Shown piece after piece: positions 36,671 to 45,254 of a stretch of 64,000 bases of DNA (its first letter is position 1; every line of letters starts with the position of its first letter). The DNA comes from Streptomyces yatensis. Lineage in GTDB: Bacteria; Actinomycetota; Actinomycetes; Streptomycetales; Streptomycetaceae. Under the pieces are notes generated by a model. The model was given only the letters and a program-made list of their open reading frames with translations. It was not told where the DNA came from and did no database searches. The translations under genes were made by a program, and so were the position numbers. Where the stretch lies: the NCBI RefSeq assembly GCF_018069625.1, contig NZ_CP072941.1, forward strand, positions 7,378,001 through 7,442,000, in the 5' to 3' direction.

Positions 36671-37945
36671 TCATCGGGCGGCGTCGGGCGCCGAGAGCGC
36701 GCAGGGGATCTCCATCGTCACCATGGTCGGCCCGCCGCTCGGGCTGCTGACCGCGAGGACCCCGTCGAAGGTGCCCAGCCGCCGCTCGACCCCGCTCAGC
36801 CCGCCGTCCGGGGTGATCCGGGCGCCGCCGTGGCCGTCGTCGGTCACGGTGATGCGCAGCATGCCCTCCGCGTGGTGCACGTCCAGCCACATCCGCGAGG
36901 CACCCGCATGCTTCGCCGCGTTGGTCAGCACCTCGCTGACCGCGAAGTACGCGGCCGACTCGACCGGTTCATCGGCCCGGCCCGCCAGCTCCACGTCCAC
37001 CTCCACGGGCACCGCCATCCGCAGCGCCAGGGCGCGCACCGCGTCCCCCAGGCCCCGCTCGGCCAGCACCGGCGGATGGATGCCGCGGACCAGGTCGCGC
37101 AGCTCGGCCAGGGCCTCGGCGGAGTTCGTACGGGCCGCCGCGAGCAGCTCCTTGGCCTTGGCCGGGTCCTTCTCGATCAGGGCCTCCACGGTGCCCAGGC
37201 TCATGCCCATGGCGACGAGCCGGGCCTGGGCGCCGTCGTGCAGATCGCGTTCGATGCGGCGCAGCTCGGCGGCGGAGGTGTCCACCGCGTCATGCCGGGT
37301 CTCGGTGAGCCGCCGCACCCGCTGCTCGAGCGCCATCTGCGGGGTCGGGTCGAGGAAGGCGCGCGCCAGCAGGAAGTGGCCGCGCAGCACGAGCGGGGAG
37401 GCGGTCGCCCCGAGCGCCATGAAGCCGACGCCGAGCGGGACGGCCAGCAGGGCGGTGCCCAGCGAGTCGATGGGGAGGAACGCGTACCAGTAGGTGCCGC
37501 CCGCCTCCACGATCGGCTTCCACACCCCGGCGGCCAGGACGAACCCCTCGATCCCGTACGGCACGAAGACGAAGGCCAGCAGCGAGGTGACGTACCCGGC
37601 CGTCATGTCGACCTGCAGCCACAGCAGATCGCGCCAGGTGGCCGGGTCCTTCAGCAGGAAGGTGCACAGCTCCACCTGCCCGGTGACCCCGGCCCGCCGA
37701 TCGGCGGGCAGCGGCCGGTACGGCGCCCGGATGGTGACACCGGACCACGTGGCGGCCAGGAGCCGGCGCCAGTTGGCGTGTGCGCGCACCGCCTTGATCA
37801 GGGGAGGGGTGGTGAAGACCCCCAGGCCCAGCGGGATGAAGGAGATCGACAGGATCGTCAGTACGGACAGGGTGATCGACACCAGCGCGAGCCAGGAGAC
37901 GGCGAACCCCCGTGCGCAGGCCGTCAGCGCTCTGCGTCCGTTCAT
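36671..37945 (-). CDS. Sensor histidine kinase (HisKA_3/NarL-partner type)
   Basis: 424 aa. About four hydrophobic helices in the N-terminal 180 residues form the putative sensor domain found in many Streptomyces kinases. The phospho-acceptor His is in IERDLHDGAQARLVAMG, the N box is LTNAAKHAGASR and the G box is VTDDGHGGARITPDGGLSGV. It should autophosphorylate and pass phosphate to D52 of the regulator at 34287-34934. It is divergent from the MMPL transporter gene, with 238 bp between starts, so one control region could serve both. Confidence 0.9.
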   Translation of the reverse strand: MNGRRALTACARGFAVSWLALVSITLSVLTILSISFIPLGLGVFTTPPLIKAVRAHANWRRLLAATWSGVTIRAPYRPLPADRRAGVTGQVELCTFLLKDPATWRDLLWLQVDMTAGYVTSLLAFVFVPYGIEGFVLAAGVWKPIVEAGGTYWYAFLPIDSLGTALLAVPLGVGFMALGATASPLVLRGHFLLARAFLDPTPQMALEQRVRRLTETRHDAVDTSAAELRRIERDLHDGAQARLVAMGMSLGTVEALIEKDPAKAKELLAAARTNSAEALAELRDLVRGIHPPVLAERGLGDAVRALALRMAVPVEVDVELAGRADEPVESAAYFAVSEVLTNAAKHAGASRMWLDVHHAEGMLRITVTDDGHGGARITPDGGLSGVERRLGTFDGVLAVSSPSGGPTMVTMEIPCALSAPDAAR

Positions 37946-38183
37946 CCTGAGTCCCCCTCGCCGGTCGGGTCTTCGTGCCCGTGTCCTCGGGCCATCTCAG
38001 TGTGTCAGCGCCCTGCCGCCCGGACACGGGGGCCGGGCACCGTCCGGGGGTGTAGCTGGCACCACCTTCCCGCCTCGCCCTATGGCTCGGCGACTGGGTG
38101 GCTGCCCGGCTGGGGCGCGGACCTGCGCTTTTCTAGCGTCGTGGCATGACCTGTTCCGTCCGTACCTCACGGGGAGAGACGCC

Positions 38184-40379
38184 ATGAGCGCAACGAGGAA
38201 GGGCCTGGCCGTGCGGCTGGGTGGGTGGAGCACGCGCCACCGCAAGACCGCGATCATCGGATGGCTGCTGTTCGTCGTGGTCGTCGCCGTGGTCGGCGGA
38301 ATGTCAGGCTCCCGGCAGATGACCAATTCCGAGAACGGTACGGGCGATTCCGCGCGTGCGGAGAAGATCCTGGAGGACGCGGGCCTCCAGACCCCGGCCG
38401 GGGAGATGGTGATGCTGCGCGGCGACCGCCCGGACGGCTGGAAGGACGCGGCCCGCGACCTCACGGCGCGACTGGAGCGGACGGGCGAGGCGGTGCGCAT
38501 CCAGCCCCCGGTGCGCTCGGAGAGCGGACGGGAGGCCCTGATCAGCTTTGAGATGAAGGGCGACCCGGACACCGCCGGGAAGCGGGTGGAGCCGGTCGTC
38601 GAGGCGGTGAAGAAGACCGAGTCGGCCCATCGGGGCATCGCGGTCTACGAGTTCGGCGACGCCACCGCCCAGCACCGGCTCGACGACATGCTCACCAATG
38701 ACTTCAAGAAGGCCGAGCTGACCGCCGTACCGCTGGCGCTGGGCATTCTGCTGGTGGTCTTCGGGGCGCTGGTCGCCGCGCTGCTGCCGGTGCTGCTCGC
38801 GGTGACCGCCTGCGTCGGCACCTTCGGACTGCTCGCCCTGGTCAGCCACAAGCTGCCCATGTTCGACTCCACCACCTCGGTGATGTTCCTGGTGGGCCTG
38901 GCCGTCGGCGTCGACTACTCGCTGTTCTACCTGCGGCGGGAGCGCGACGAGCGGGCCGCGGGCCGGGACGCCGGGACCGCGCTGCGGATCGCGGCCGCCA
39001 CCAGCGGCCGGGCGGTGCTGATCTCCGGGGTCACGGTCATGCTGGCGATGTCCGGGATGTTCCTGTCCGGGCTGCTGCTGTTCCACGGCTTCGCGGTCGC
39101 CACCATCCTGGTCGTCCTGATGGCCATGCTCGGCTCGGTGACCGTACTGCCCGCGATGCTGTCCTGGCTGGGCGACCGGATCGACGCCGGGCGGGTGCCG
39201 CTGCGGGGCCGCCGCCGGAGGAAGGGCGTGCACTCCAGCGGTGGCGTCACCGTCAGGCTGATGCGGCCCGTCCTGGCCAAGCCGAAGCTGTTCGCCGTCG
39301 TATCGGGCGTGCTGCTGCTGGTGCTGTCCGCGCCCGCCCTCGGGATGAAGACCGAACAGCTCGGCATGGACAAGCAGTTCGGCTCCGACGCCCCGATCAC
39401 CGTGGCCTACCAGGAGATCACCGGCTCCTTCCCCGGCGGCCCCGCCCCGGCCGAGGTGGTGCTGCGCTCCGACGAGATCGCTTCGCCCCGCTTCGAGGCC
39501 GCCGTCGCGGACTTCAAGAAGGAACTCGTCGCGTCCGGACGGTTCGGCAGGACGGTCGACGTCGAGGCGCACCGTACGAAGGGGGTGGCGCGGATCGAGG
39601 TGCCGCTGGCCGGGAACGGTCAGGACGCCACCTCCCGGCGCGCCCTGGACACCCTCCGGGACGAGCTGGTCCCGAAGATCCTCGGGCCGGTCTCCGACCA
39701 GGCGTATGTGACCGGTGAGCTCGCCGGGAGCCGTGACTTCAACGACCAGCTGAAGACCGACATCGCGCCGGTCTTCCTCTTCATCGCCGCCGTGACGTTC
39801 GTTCTGATGCTGCTCTGCTTCCGGTCGTTGCCGATCGCCCTCGTCTCGATCCTGCTCAACCTGCTGTCGGTGGGCGCCGCGTACGGCACGATGACCGCCG
39901 TCTTCCAGCACGGCTGGGGCGCGGAGCTGCTGGGGATGGAGCCGGCCGGGGCGATCGAGTCGTGGATGCCGCTGTTCGTCCTCGTCATCCTCTTCGGGCT
40001 GTCGATGGACTACCACGTCTTCGTGGTCTCGCGGATCCGGGAGGCCCATGAACGGGGCTTCGCCACCCGGGACGCGATCCGCGAGGGCATCCGGACGACG
40101 GCGGGCTCGGTCACCGGGGCGGCCACCATCATGGTCGCCGTGTTCGCGGTCTTCGCGCTGCTGCGGATGCAGGACATGCAGCAGATGGGCGTCGGGCTCG
40201 CGGTCGCGGTGCTGGTGGACGCCACGCTGGTGCGGATGGTGCTGCTGCCCTCGGTGATGGCGCTGCTGGGGGAGCGCAACTGGTATCTGCCGCGCGCCCT
40301 GCGGTGGCTGCCGAACCTCGACCACGGCGAGGAGCCGGTGGAGCGGCCGCGGCCGCCGCTGGTGGGGGCGGACCGCTGA
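38184..40379 (+). CDS. MMPL-family (RND-type) membrane exporter
   Basis: 731 aa from ATG 38184, with GGGGAGAG upstream. There are about 12 transmembrane helices in two halves, each with an extracytoplasmic loop. Typical MMPL segments are LVGLAVGVDYSLFYLRRERD in the first half and LFGLSMDYHVFVVSRIREAH in the second, which carry the proton-relay Asp-Tyr pairs. Members export lipids, siderophores or hydrophobic drugs. The substrate is unknown. The divergent kinase is the probable regulator. A longer frame back to 37494 overlaps the kinase gene and is rejected. Confidence 0.92.
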   Translation: MSATRKGLAVRLGGWSTRHRKTAIIGWLLFVVVVAVVGGMSGSRQMTNSENGTGDSARAEKILEDAGLQTPAGEMVMLRGDRPDGWKDAARDLTARLERTGEAVRIQPPVRSESGREALISFEMKGDPDTAGKRVEPVVEAVKKTESAHRGIAVYEFGDATAQHRLDDMLTNDFKKAELTAVPLALGILLVVFGALVAALLPVLLAVTACVGTFGLLALVSHKLPMFDSTTSVMFLVGLAVGVDYSLFYLRRERDERAAGRDAGTALRIAAATSGRAVLISGVTVMLAMSGMFLSGLLLFHGFAVATILVVLMAMLGSVTVLPAMLSWLGDRIDAGRVPLRGRRRRKGVHSSGGVTVRLMRPVLAKPKLFAVVSGVLLLVLSAPALGMKTEQLGMDKQFGSDAPITVAYQEITGSFPGGPAPAEVVLRSDEIASPRFEAAVADFKKELVASGRFGRTVDVEAHRTKGVARIEVPLAGNGQDATSRRALDTLRDELVPKILGPVSDQAYVTGELAGSRDFNDQLKTDIAPVFLFIAAVTFVLMLLCFRSLPIALVSILLNLLSVGAAYGTMTAVFQHGWGAELLGMEPAGAIESWMPLFVLVILFGLSMDYHVFVVSRIREAHERGFATRDAIREGIRTTAGSVTGAATIMVAVFAVFALLRMQDMQQMGVGLAVAVLVDATLVRMVLLPSVMALLGERNWYLPRALRWLPNLDHGEEPVERPRPPLVGADR

Positions 40380-40383
40380 GCGG

Positions 40384-40450
40384 GGGTCCGCGTCCGGGTA
40401 CGGGTCCGCGTCCGGGTACGGGTCCGCGTCCGGGTCCGGGTACGCGTCCG
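40384..40450. repeat. 18-bp tandem repeat after the MMPL gene
   Basis: GGGTCCGCGTCCGGGTAC is repeated at 40384, 40402 and 40420 (last copy with CC for AC), with a partial fourth copy. It begins 5 bp after the MMPL stop. Confidence 0.85.
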
Positions 40451-40485
40451 CCGTGCCGGACAGGCTTCTGGCCTGCCCGGCACGG
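40451..40485. terminator. Bidirectional hairpin terminator
   Basis: CCGTGCCGGACAGGC (40451-40465) pairs with GCCTGCCCGGCACGG (40471-40485) with one mismatch and a 5-base loop. It lies between the convergent MMPL and winged-helix genes. Confidence 0.8.
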
Positions 40486-40511
40486 CGGGCGTCATGGGTT
40501 CGGGGACGCGG

Positions 40512-41135
40512 TCAGAGGGTGGGCACGTACTTGTACCCCACCCGCCGCACCGTCACGATCGTGCCCCGGTGCTCGGGGCCCATCTTGCGCCGCAGCCGGG
40601 CCACATGGACATCGACGGTCCGGCCGTCGCCGACATGGCCGTACCCCCACACCGTGGTCACCAGCTGATCGCGGGAGTGCACCCGGTGCGGATGGGCGAC
40701 GAGATGGCTCAGCAGCTCGAACTCGAGATAGGTCAGCTCCAGCGGCCGCCCCGCGACCTCGGCGGTCCGATGGTCGGGGTCGATCCGGACGAGCTCGTCA
40801 CCCCTCTCGCCCGCCCCTCCCGTCCCGCCCGTCACGGCCGGTATTTCGCCCGGGGGCGGCCCCGCCGCCTCGGGCCGCTGCCGGTCGGCCGGGACCAGCA
40901 CCAGATAGCCGACCATCGGCGGATGGCCGGGGAGCGTGGGCAGGGTGTGCGGGGGAGCGGGCAGCCAGGTGGCGCCGGGGTGCAGCAGATCGGCGACCGG
41001 CGGCACCTCGTCCGGTGCGACGGCTCGCAGCCGCTGGCGGTTGGCCGGGCCGGACGGCGCGGATGCCGCGGAGGTTGCGGCCGGGGCGGCGGGAGCGGAG
41101 GCGGAGGCGGACGACAGGCTACGGAGGTTCGTCAT
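40512..41135 (-). CDS. OmpR/PhoB-type winged-helix regulator lacking a receiver domain
   Basis: 207 aa. The C-terminal ~95 residues are an OmpR-type DNA-binding domain: LELTYLEFELLSHLVAHPHR, then GDGRTVDVHVARLRRKMG and TVRRVGYKYVPTL. The N-terminal ~110 residues are Ala/Pro-rich and contain a short strand-like MVGYLVLVPADRQ, but no phospho-acceptor Asp or other receiver features. It therefore cannot be a standard two-component regulator and is an orphan. Control could come from abundance or a bound ligand. The start ATG has only a weak ribosome site, and the N-terminus is uncertain. It is divergent from the isomerase gene at 41541. Confidence 0.8.
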   Translation of the reverse strand: MTNLRSLSSASASAPAAPAATSAASAPSGPANRQRLRAVAPDEVPPVADLLHPGATWLPAPPHTLPTLPGHPPMVGYLVLVPADRQRPEAAGPPPGEIPAVTGGTGGAGERGDELVRIDPDHRTAEVAGRPLELTYLEFELLSHLVAHPHRVHSRDQLVTTVWGYGHVGDGRTVDVHVARLRRKMGPEHRGTIVTVRRVGYKYVPTL

Positions 41136-41540
41136 GAGGTCAGCTCTTTCGCGCGAGAAGGCGTCAGTGGACGTCGTGCGCGCGGGCTGGGCGGCCGGGC
41201 GGAGAGGTCAGCGGCCGAGCGAGCGGGCCCGCGCATCGGATGCGCGGCAACACTCGCGGTCGAAGTGGTGCGCCTGCCGGGACGGCCAGAACGGCTCGAG
41301 GTCGTAACGACCCGTCGCGGTGTCATGGAGGCTGGCCATGGGGCTATTGAAGCAGATACCGGGGTCGGGGCTGAAGCGGATACGGGGCCGGAACCGAAGC
41401 GGAACCGGGCGGGGACTCGAGCGGATGGCGGGCTCGGGGCGCTCGGCGGTGGAGCGGGGAGAAGTGCGACGATGCGGGCGTCAGAGGCCCCACGCGGCAG
41501 CCCCACCGGCCGCCGCGTACCCCTTGAGGAGCGCAAGCCC
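41136..41540. other. 405-bp intergenic region between divergent genes
   Basis: No gene with convincing codon use is seen. GAAGCAGATACCGGGG (from 41349) and GAAGCGGATACGGGG (from 41373) form an imperfect direct repeat with 24-bp period, and GAAGCGGA occurs a third time at about 41396. It should hold the promoters of the winged-helix regulator (leftward) and of the isomerase (rightward). Confidence 0.4.
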
Positions 41541-41912
41541 ATGCCGCATATCGTCGTCGAATACTCCGACACCCTGACCGAGGCGTTCGACCGCCCCGGC
41601 TTCGGTGCCGCCCTGCACCCGGTGGTCGCCAAGACCGTCGACACGGCGGTGGCGGGCTGCAAGACTCGCTTCCGGCGGATCGAGGAGGCCCATCTCGCGG
41701 ACGGCGCCCCGGACCTCGCCATGATCCATATCGAGGTGTCCATCCTGTCCGGGCGCGACGCCGGGACCAAGCGGGAGCTGTCCGCCGCCGTGCTGGAGGT
41801 GGCCCGCGCCCATGTGTCGCCCGTGCCGGGGCTGACCGTGCAGACCACCGTCGATATCCGCGATCTCGACCGTGACTGCTACGAGAAGCACGAGGCGGTC
41901 CATCCGGCCTGA
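41541..41912 (+). CDS. 5-carboxymethyl-2-hydroxymuconate delta-isomerase family protein
   Basis: 123 aa, cytosolic. The mature N-terminus begins MPHIVVEYSDTL, placing Pro next to the initiator Met as the catalytic base, as in the tautomerase superfamily. The later stretch DLAMIHIEVSILSGRDAGTK is typical of CHMI (HpaF), which isomerises an intermediate of homoprotocatechuate breakdown. No other genes of that pathway are adjacent, so the natural substrate may differ. ATG 41541 has TGAGGA 10 bp upstream; the long upstream frame is not coding. Confidence 0.85.
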   Translation: MPHIVVEYSDTLTEAFDRPGFGAALHPVVAKTVDTAVAGCKTRFRRIEEAHLADGAPDLAMIHIEVSILSGRDAGTKRELSAAVLEVARAHVSPVPGLTVQTTVDIRDLDRDCYEKHEAVHPA

Positions 41913-41949
41913 CGCGCCCCTGCCTCTCGCGCGCATGGTGTACGGCGGC

Positions 41950-42077
41950 GCACAACTATACGTCATTTAATGCGAATCCGGCATCTACCTATATACCAGG
42001 GCGAGGCGCACAATGGGGGTGCGGTGTTTTACCGCACTGTGCGGTCAGACTTGCATGGATCGAAGGAGGCGAGTCGA
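41950..42077 (+). promoter_or_regulatory. A/T-rich promoter region of the SPW protein gene
   Basis: The stretch ACTATACGTCATTTAATGCG and then TACCTATATACCA (about 41955-41998) is far richer in A/T than its surroundings, and GAAGGAGGCGAG provides a strong ribosome site before ATG 42078. A GCGGT...ACCGC inverted pair lies between them near 42022-42036. Confidence 0.45.
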
Positions 42078-42518
42078 ATGGCCGACGTCTCACGTGCGAA
42101 AGGTGATCTTGCGGGCCACCCCGACGTGTCCGAGATGCGGGAGCGTTACGCGCGCATGATGGACGCTCGGGATGTTGTCTTCCTCGACGGGCCGGTACTT
42201 CTCGCCGGTTTGTACTTCGCCATCTCTCCCTGGGTGGTGCACTTCTCGGGCACCAGCCCCAACCTCATGGTCAACAACCTCGTCCTCGGCATCACGATCG
42301 CCCTGCTGGGCATCGGTCTCACCACGGCGCCGAGGAGGATGTACAGCCTGTGCTGGGCCATGTCCGCGATCGGTGTATGGATGATCATCTCCCCCTGGGT
42401 CGTCGCCCGGGGTGCCGATGCCGGAGTGATCGCGAACAACGTCGTCGTGGGTGCCATCACCTGCCTGTTCGGCCTGGTCGCAGCCGGCATGGTGATGCGG
42501 AAGGGCAGGGAGACCTGA
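42078..42518 (+). CDS. SPW-repeat integral membrane protein
   Basis: 146 aa with four hydrophobic helices. Two SPW motifs (ISPWVVHFSG near residue 51 and ISPWVVARG near residue 104) each begin a helix pair followed by NNLVLGITIALLG or NNVVVGAITCLFG, which is the SPW repeat family (PF03779). The function of the family is not known to me. A 40-residue soluble N-terminus precedes the first helix. Its ribosome site is unusually strong and its promoter region is A/T-rich, suggesting high or regulated expression. It is monocistronic and ends at a strong hairpin. Confidence 0.88.
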   Translation: MADVSRAKGDLAGHPDVSEMRERYARMMDARDVVFLDGPVLLAGLYFAISPWVVHFSGTSPNLMVNNLVLGITIALLGIGLTTAPRRMYSLCWAMSAIGVWMIISPWVVARGADAGVIANNVVVGAITCLFGLVAAGMVMRKGRET

Positions 42519-42557
42519 CCGGACGCTGAATCACCGGACCGTCTGCGCATCGGCGGA

Positions 42558-42601
42558 GGCCGTCCACCGCACGCCTCTCGGGGGTCGTGTGGTGGACGGC
42601 C
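42558..42601. terminator. Hairpin terminator after the SPW gene
   Basis: GGCCGTCCACCGCAC (42558-42572) pairs with GTGTGGTGGACGGCC (42587-42601), 14 of 15 bases, around a 14-base loop. It probably ends the SPW transcript and perhaps also the convergent DUF2848 transcript. Confidence 0.8.
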
Positions 42602-42635
42602 TTCGCGCGTTGCCGGTGGCCCCTCTTCGCGCAGC

Positions 42636-42733
42636 GCCGGCGCCGGCGTGCGGGCCGGTTGCCGGTGTGCGGGCGCCCGGTGCCGGTGTGCGGGCCGGTC
42701 TCAGCCGATCGGACGGTCTCAGCCGATCGGCTC
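42636..42733. repeat. Short tandem repeats overlapping the DUF2848 stop
   Basis: GCCGGTGTGCGGGC-like units occur three times (42642, 42661, 42682), then TCTCAGCCGATCGG twice (about 42699 and 42717). The second copy of the latter contains the end of the DUF2848 gene, so the repeat duplicates that gene's last codons downstream of it. Confidence 0.6.
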
Positions 42734-43432
42734 GGGCAGCGGGACCACGTCGTAGGAGCAGTCGATGGTCCGGCCGGTGGCCGGGTCGCCCAGCTCCACC
42801 CGCCAGCGCCCGGCGAATTGGTCCACGTCCTCGGCCATCGGGATGGTGCCGGAGATCAGCACGGTGCCGGGCACCAGGTCACCGCGTTCGCGCAGCACCT
42901 CGACCCAGTAGGACGGCGGCAGCAGCTCGGCCAGCGTGCCGCTCTGCACCTCGGTCTCCTCACCGTCGTGAGTGACCCAGGCACGGAGCGTCAGATCGTC
43001 CAGGCGGGCGGCCACGTCGGACAGCCGCCAGGCGCGGGTGGCCAGCACATCGGGGGCCGCGTTCTTGCTCCAGGCCACGCCGTGCACCTCCAGCGCCCGG
43101 TCGGTGTGGTCGCAGGCGGCCGTCAGCAGCAGCTCCCCGTCCGCGGCCACGACCAGTGCCCACTCGGCCTCGCCCGAGGTGCGGTCGTGCTGGACGCTGA
43201 CCTGGCCGGTCTGCTGGGCGAGGTAGGGGGAGACGGGGTAGAGGGCGGGGGTCACGGAGGGCGCGGGCACGCCCAGCTCGGCGAGCTCGGCGACATGGGC
43301 GGCCACATCGTCCTGGCTGCGTCCCGCGTAGCCCGCGTTGAGCACCTGGACGACCTCCACGTGGTGGAGGGAGCCATCGGGCAGTTCGAAGGTGAGCGAG
43401 GACCGGGCGGGCTGTGCGGGCTGCGTCGTCAT
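42719..43432 (-). CDS. DUF2848 family protein (fumarylacetoacetate hydrolase-like)
   Basis: 237 aa from ATG at 43430-43432 with GGAGAG upstream. The sequence (LTFELPDGSLHHVEVVQVLNAGYAGRSQ ... VSPYLAQQTGQVSVQHDRTSGEAEW ... VLISGTIP) fits the DUF2848 family, related in fold to fumarylacetoacetate hydrolases that split C-C bonds in beta-keto acids. It is probably cytosolic. It is divergent from the transporter gene at 43688 and shares a promoter region with a double GCATAC-N5-GTATAC operator, so it should be part of the same regulated unit. Its reaction is unknown. Confidence 0.8.
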   Translation of the reverse strand: MTTQPAQPARSSLTFELPDGSLHHVEVVQVLNAGYAGRSQDDVAAHVAELAELGVPAPSVTPALYPVSPYLAQQTGQVSVQHDRTSGEAEWALVVAADGELLLTAACDHTDRALEVHGVAWSKNAAPDVLATRAWRLSDVAARLDDLTLRAWVTHDGEETEVQSGTLAELLPPSYWVEVLRERGDLVPGTVLISGTIPMAEDVDQFAGRWRVELGDPATGRTIDCSYDVVPLPEPIG

Positions 43433-43556
43433 GGGCTGGGCTCTCCAAGGCACGGTGGGGCGATGTGCTGTTTCCGCGGTTGTGCGGTGGTGCGCGAGCT
43501 GCGCTGACCGCGCTTTCCGCGATTTCGAAGCGGTTAACTTCCCCCGGAGGGGTTGC

Positions 43557-43584
43557 GCATACGCTTGGTATACAACAAGTATGC
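43557..43584. promoter_or_regulatory. Double overlapping FadR/GntR-type operator
   Basis: GCATAC (43557-43562), 5 bp, GTATAC (43568-43573), 5 bp and GTATGC (43579-43584) are evenly spaced. They form two overlapping inverted repeats of the form GCATAC-N5-GTATAC (the second on the complementary strand). The same pattern occurs once before the GntR gene (47220-47236), which identifies the probable regulator. Confidence 0.8.
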
Positions 43585-43687
43585 CGGAAGGTCGACCCAC
43601 GCACACCCCCCGACCATCTCATCGCACCACCCGCCCAAACGCCACGTACCATCACGTAAGCCTCACGCACCACCTCGAGGACGGAAC

Positions 43688-45040
43688 ATGCAGCCCACCG
43701 CATCGAGCGCACCGCCCCGGGCCGACCGGTCCGGGGTCCGCCGCGCCTTCGTCGCCAGCCTCACCGGCACCGCCCTGGAGTGGTACGACTTCGCCGTCTA
43801 CTCCGCCGCCGCGGCCCTGGTCTTCGGCGACCTCTTCTTCCCCTCCAAGGACCCCTTCACCGGCACCCTGCTGGCGTTCTCCACCTACGCCGTCGGCTAT
43901 GTGTCCCGGCCGCTGGGCGGCTTCGTCTTCGGCCGGCTCGGCGATGTCATCGGCCGCAAGAAGGTGCTCATCGCGACGCTCGTGCTCATCGGCGCCGCCA
44001 CGCTGCTGATCGGGCTGCTGCCCACCTATGCCACGGTCGGTGTCGCGGCCCCCGCCGCACTGGTGCTGCTGCGCTTCGCACAGGGCGTCGGCGTCGGCGG
44101 TGAGTGGGGCGGTGCGGTGCTGCTGTCCAGCGAGTTCGGCGATCCGAAGCGGCGCGGCTTCTACGCCTCCGCCGCGCAGGTCGGCCCGCCGGCGGGCAAT
44201 CTGCTGGCCAACGGCGTCCTGGCCGCGCTGGGCGCGATGCTGACGGAGGACCAGTTCATCAGCTGGGGCTGGCGGGTGGCGTTCCTGCTCTCCGGTGCCC
44301 TGGTGGGATTCGGCCTGTGGGTCCGCGCCAAGCTGGAGGAAACCCCGGTCTTCAAGGCGATGGAGGCCGCGCAGGACCGGCCGGAGGCACCGGTGCGCGA
44401 GGTGTTCACCACCCAGCCGAGGGCGCTGATCGCCGCGATCCTCTGCCGGGTCGCCCCCGATGTGCTGTACGCGATGTTCACCGTCTTCGTGCTCACCTAC
44501 GCCACCGAGGAACTCGACATGTCACGCGGCTCGGCGCTCACCGCCGTGCTGATCGGCTCCTCGCTGCAGATCGTGCTCATCCCGCTGGCCGGGGCGCTCT
44601 CGGACCGCGTCAACCGGCGGTGGCTGTACGGGGGCGCCGCCGTCGCCGCCGGTGTCTGGCCGTTTGTGTTCTTCCCCCTGGTCGCGGATGGCAGTTGGGC
44701 GCTGCTCACCCTCGGGGTCGTCGGCGCGCTGATGATCCACTCGCTGATGTACGGGCCGCAGGCGGCCTTCGTCGCCGAGCAGTTCTCCCCGCGGCTGCGC
44801 TACACCGGCTCCTCGCTCGCCTACACCCTCGCCGGGATCATCGGCGGCGCGGTCGCGCCACTGCTCTTCACCACGCTGCTCGGGGTCTACCACGCCTGGG
44901 TGCCGCTGGCCATCTACATCGCGGTCACCGCAGCGGTCACGGTGGCGGGTCTCTGGCTGGGCCGGGACCCCTCCTCCGCGCAGGAGGAGGAGCCGGAGCC
45001 GCTCCCCGTCGGCCACACCACCTCCACCTCGGTGTCCTGA
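43688..45040 (+). CDS. MFS transporter of the metabolite:H+ symporter (MHS) family
   Basis: 450 aa with 12 predicted helices. GTALEWYDFAVYSAAAAL near the N-terminus, GRLGDVIGRKKVL in the first cytoplasmic loop and LRFAQGVGVGGEWGGAVLLS (~residue 125) are the diagnostic MHS motifs, as in proline/betaine, citrate and shikimate importers. It should import a small organic acid or amino-acid-like compound with protons. The ATG 43688 follows the operator region by about 100 bp. The nitrilase-family and cupin genes follow on the same strand (214-bp gap). Confidence 0.9.
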   Translation: MQPTASSAPPRADRSGVRRAFVASLTGTALEWYDFAVYSAAAALVFGDLFFPSKDPFTGTLLAFSTYAVGYVSRPLGGFVFGRLGDVIGRKKVLIATLVLIGAATLLIGLLPTYATVGVAAPAALVLLRFAQGVGVGGEWGGAVLLSSEFGDPKRRGFYASAAQVGPPAGNLLANGVLAALGAMLTEDQFISWGWRVAFLLSGALVGFGLWVRAKLEETPVFKAMEAAQDRPEAPVREVFTTQPRALIAAILCRVAPDVLYAMFTVFVLTYATEELDMSRGSALTAVLIGSSLQIVLIPLAGALSDRVNRRWLYGGAAVAAGVWPFVFFPLVADGSWALLTLGVVGALMIHSLMYGPQAAFVAEQFSPRLRYTGSSLAYTLAGIIGGAVAPLLFTTLLGVYHAWVPLAIYIAVTAAVTVAGLWLGRDPSSAQEEEPEPLPVGHTTSTSVS

Positions 45041-45254
45041 CCCCTTCCGTCCCCGTCCCGTCCCGGCCCTGCACCCAGTTCCGGCTCTCGGCTCCCTGCT
45101 CCCCGCTCCCTGCTCCGCGGAGCTGTAAAGCGAGCCGCGCCGGGGAAGGGGCGGGATGGGATCACCTACGCGGGACGGGACCGCGTACCCCGGCAGCCCG
45201 CTCGCACTCCGACCCTCCCGACCCTCCCGACCAGGAAAAGAGGCAGCACCCGCC

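Noticed and set aside
40384..40450. Iteron-type replication origin
   Set aside because: Only three GC-rich 18-bp repeats, with no A/T-rich region or replication gene nearby.
41136..41540. Possible small gene upstream of the isomerase
   Set aside because: Frames here are repeat-rich and have no ribosome site or homology; more likely a control region.
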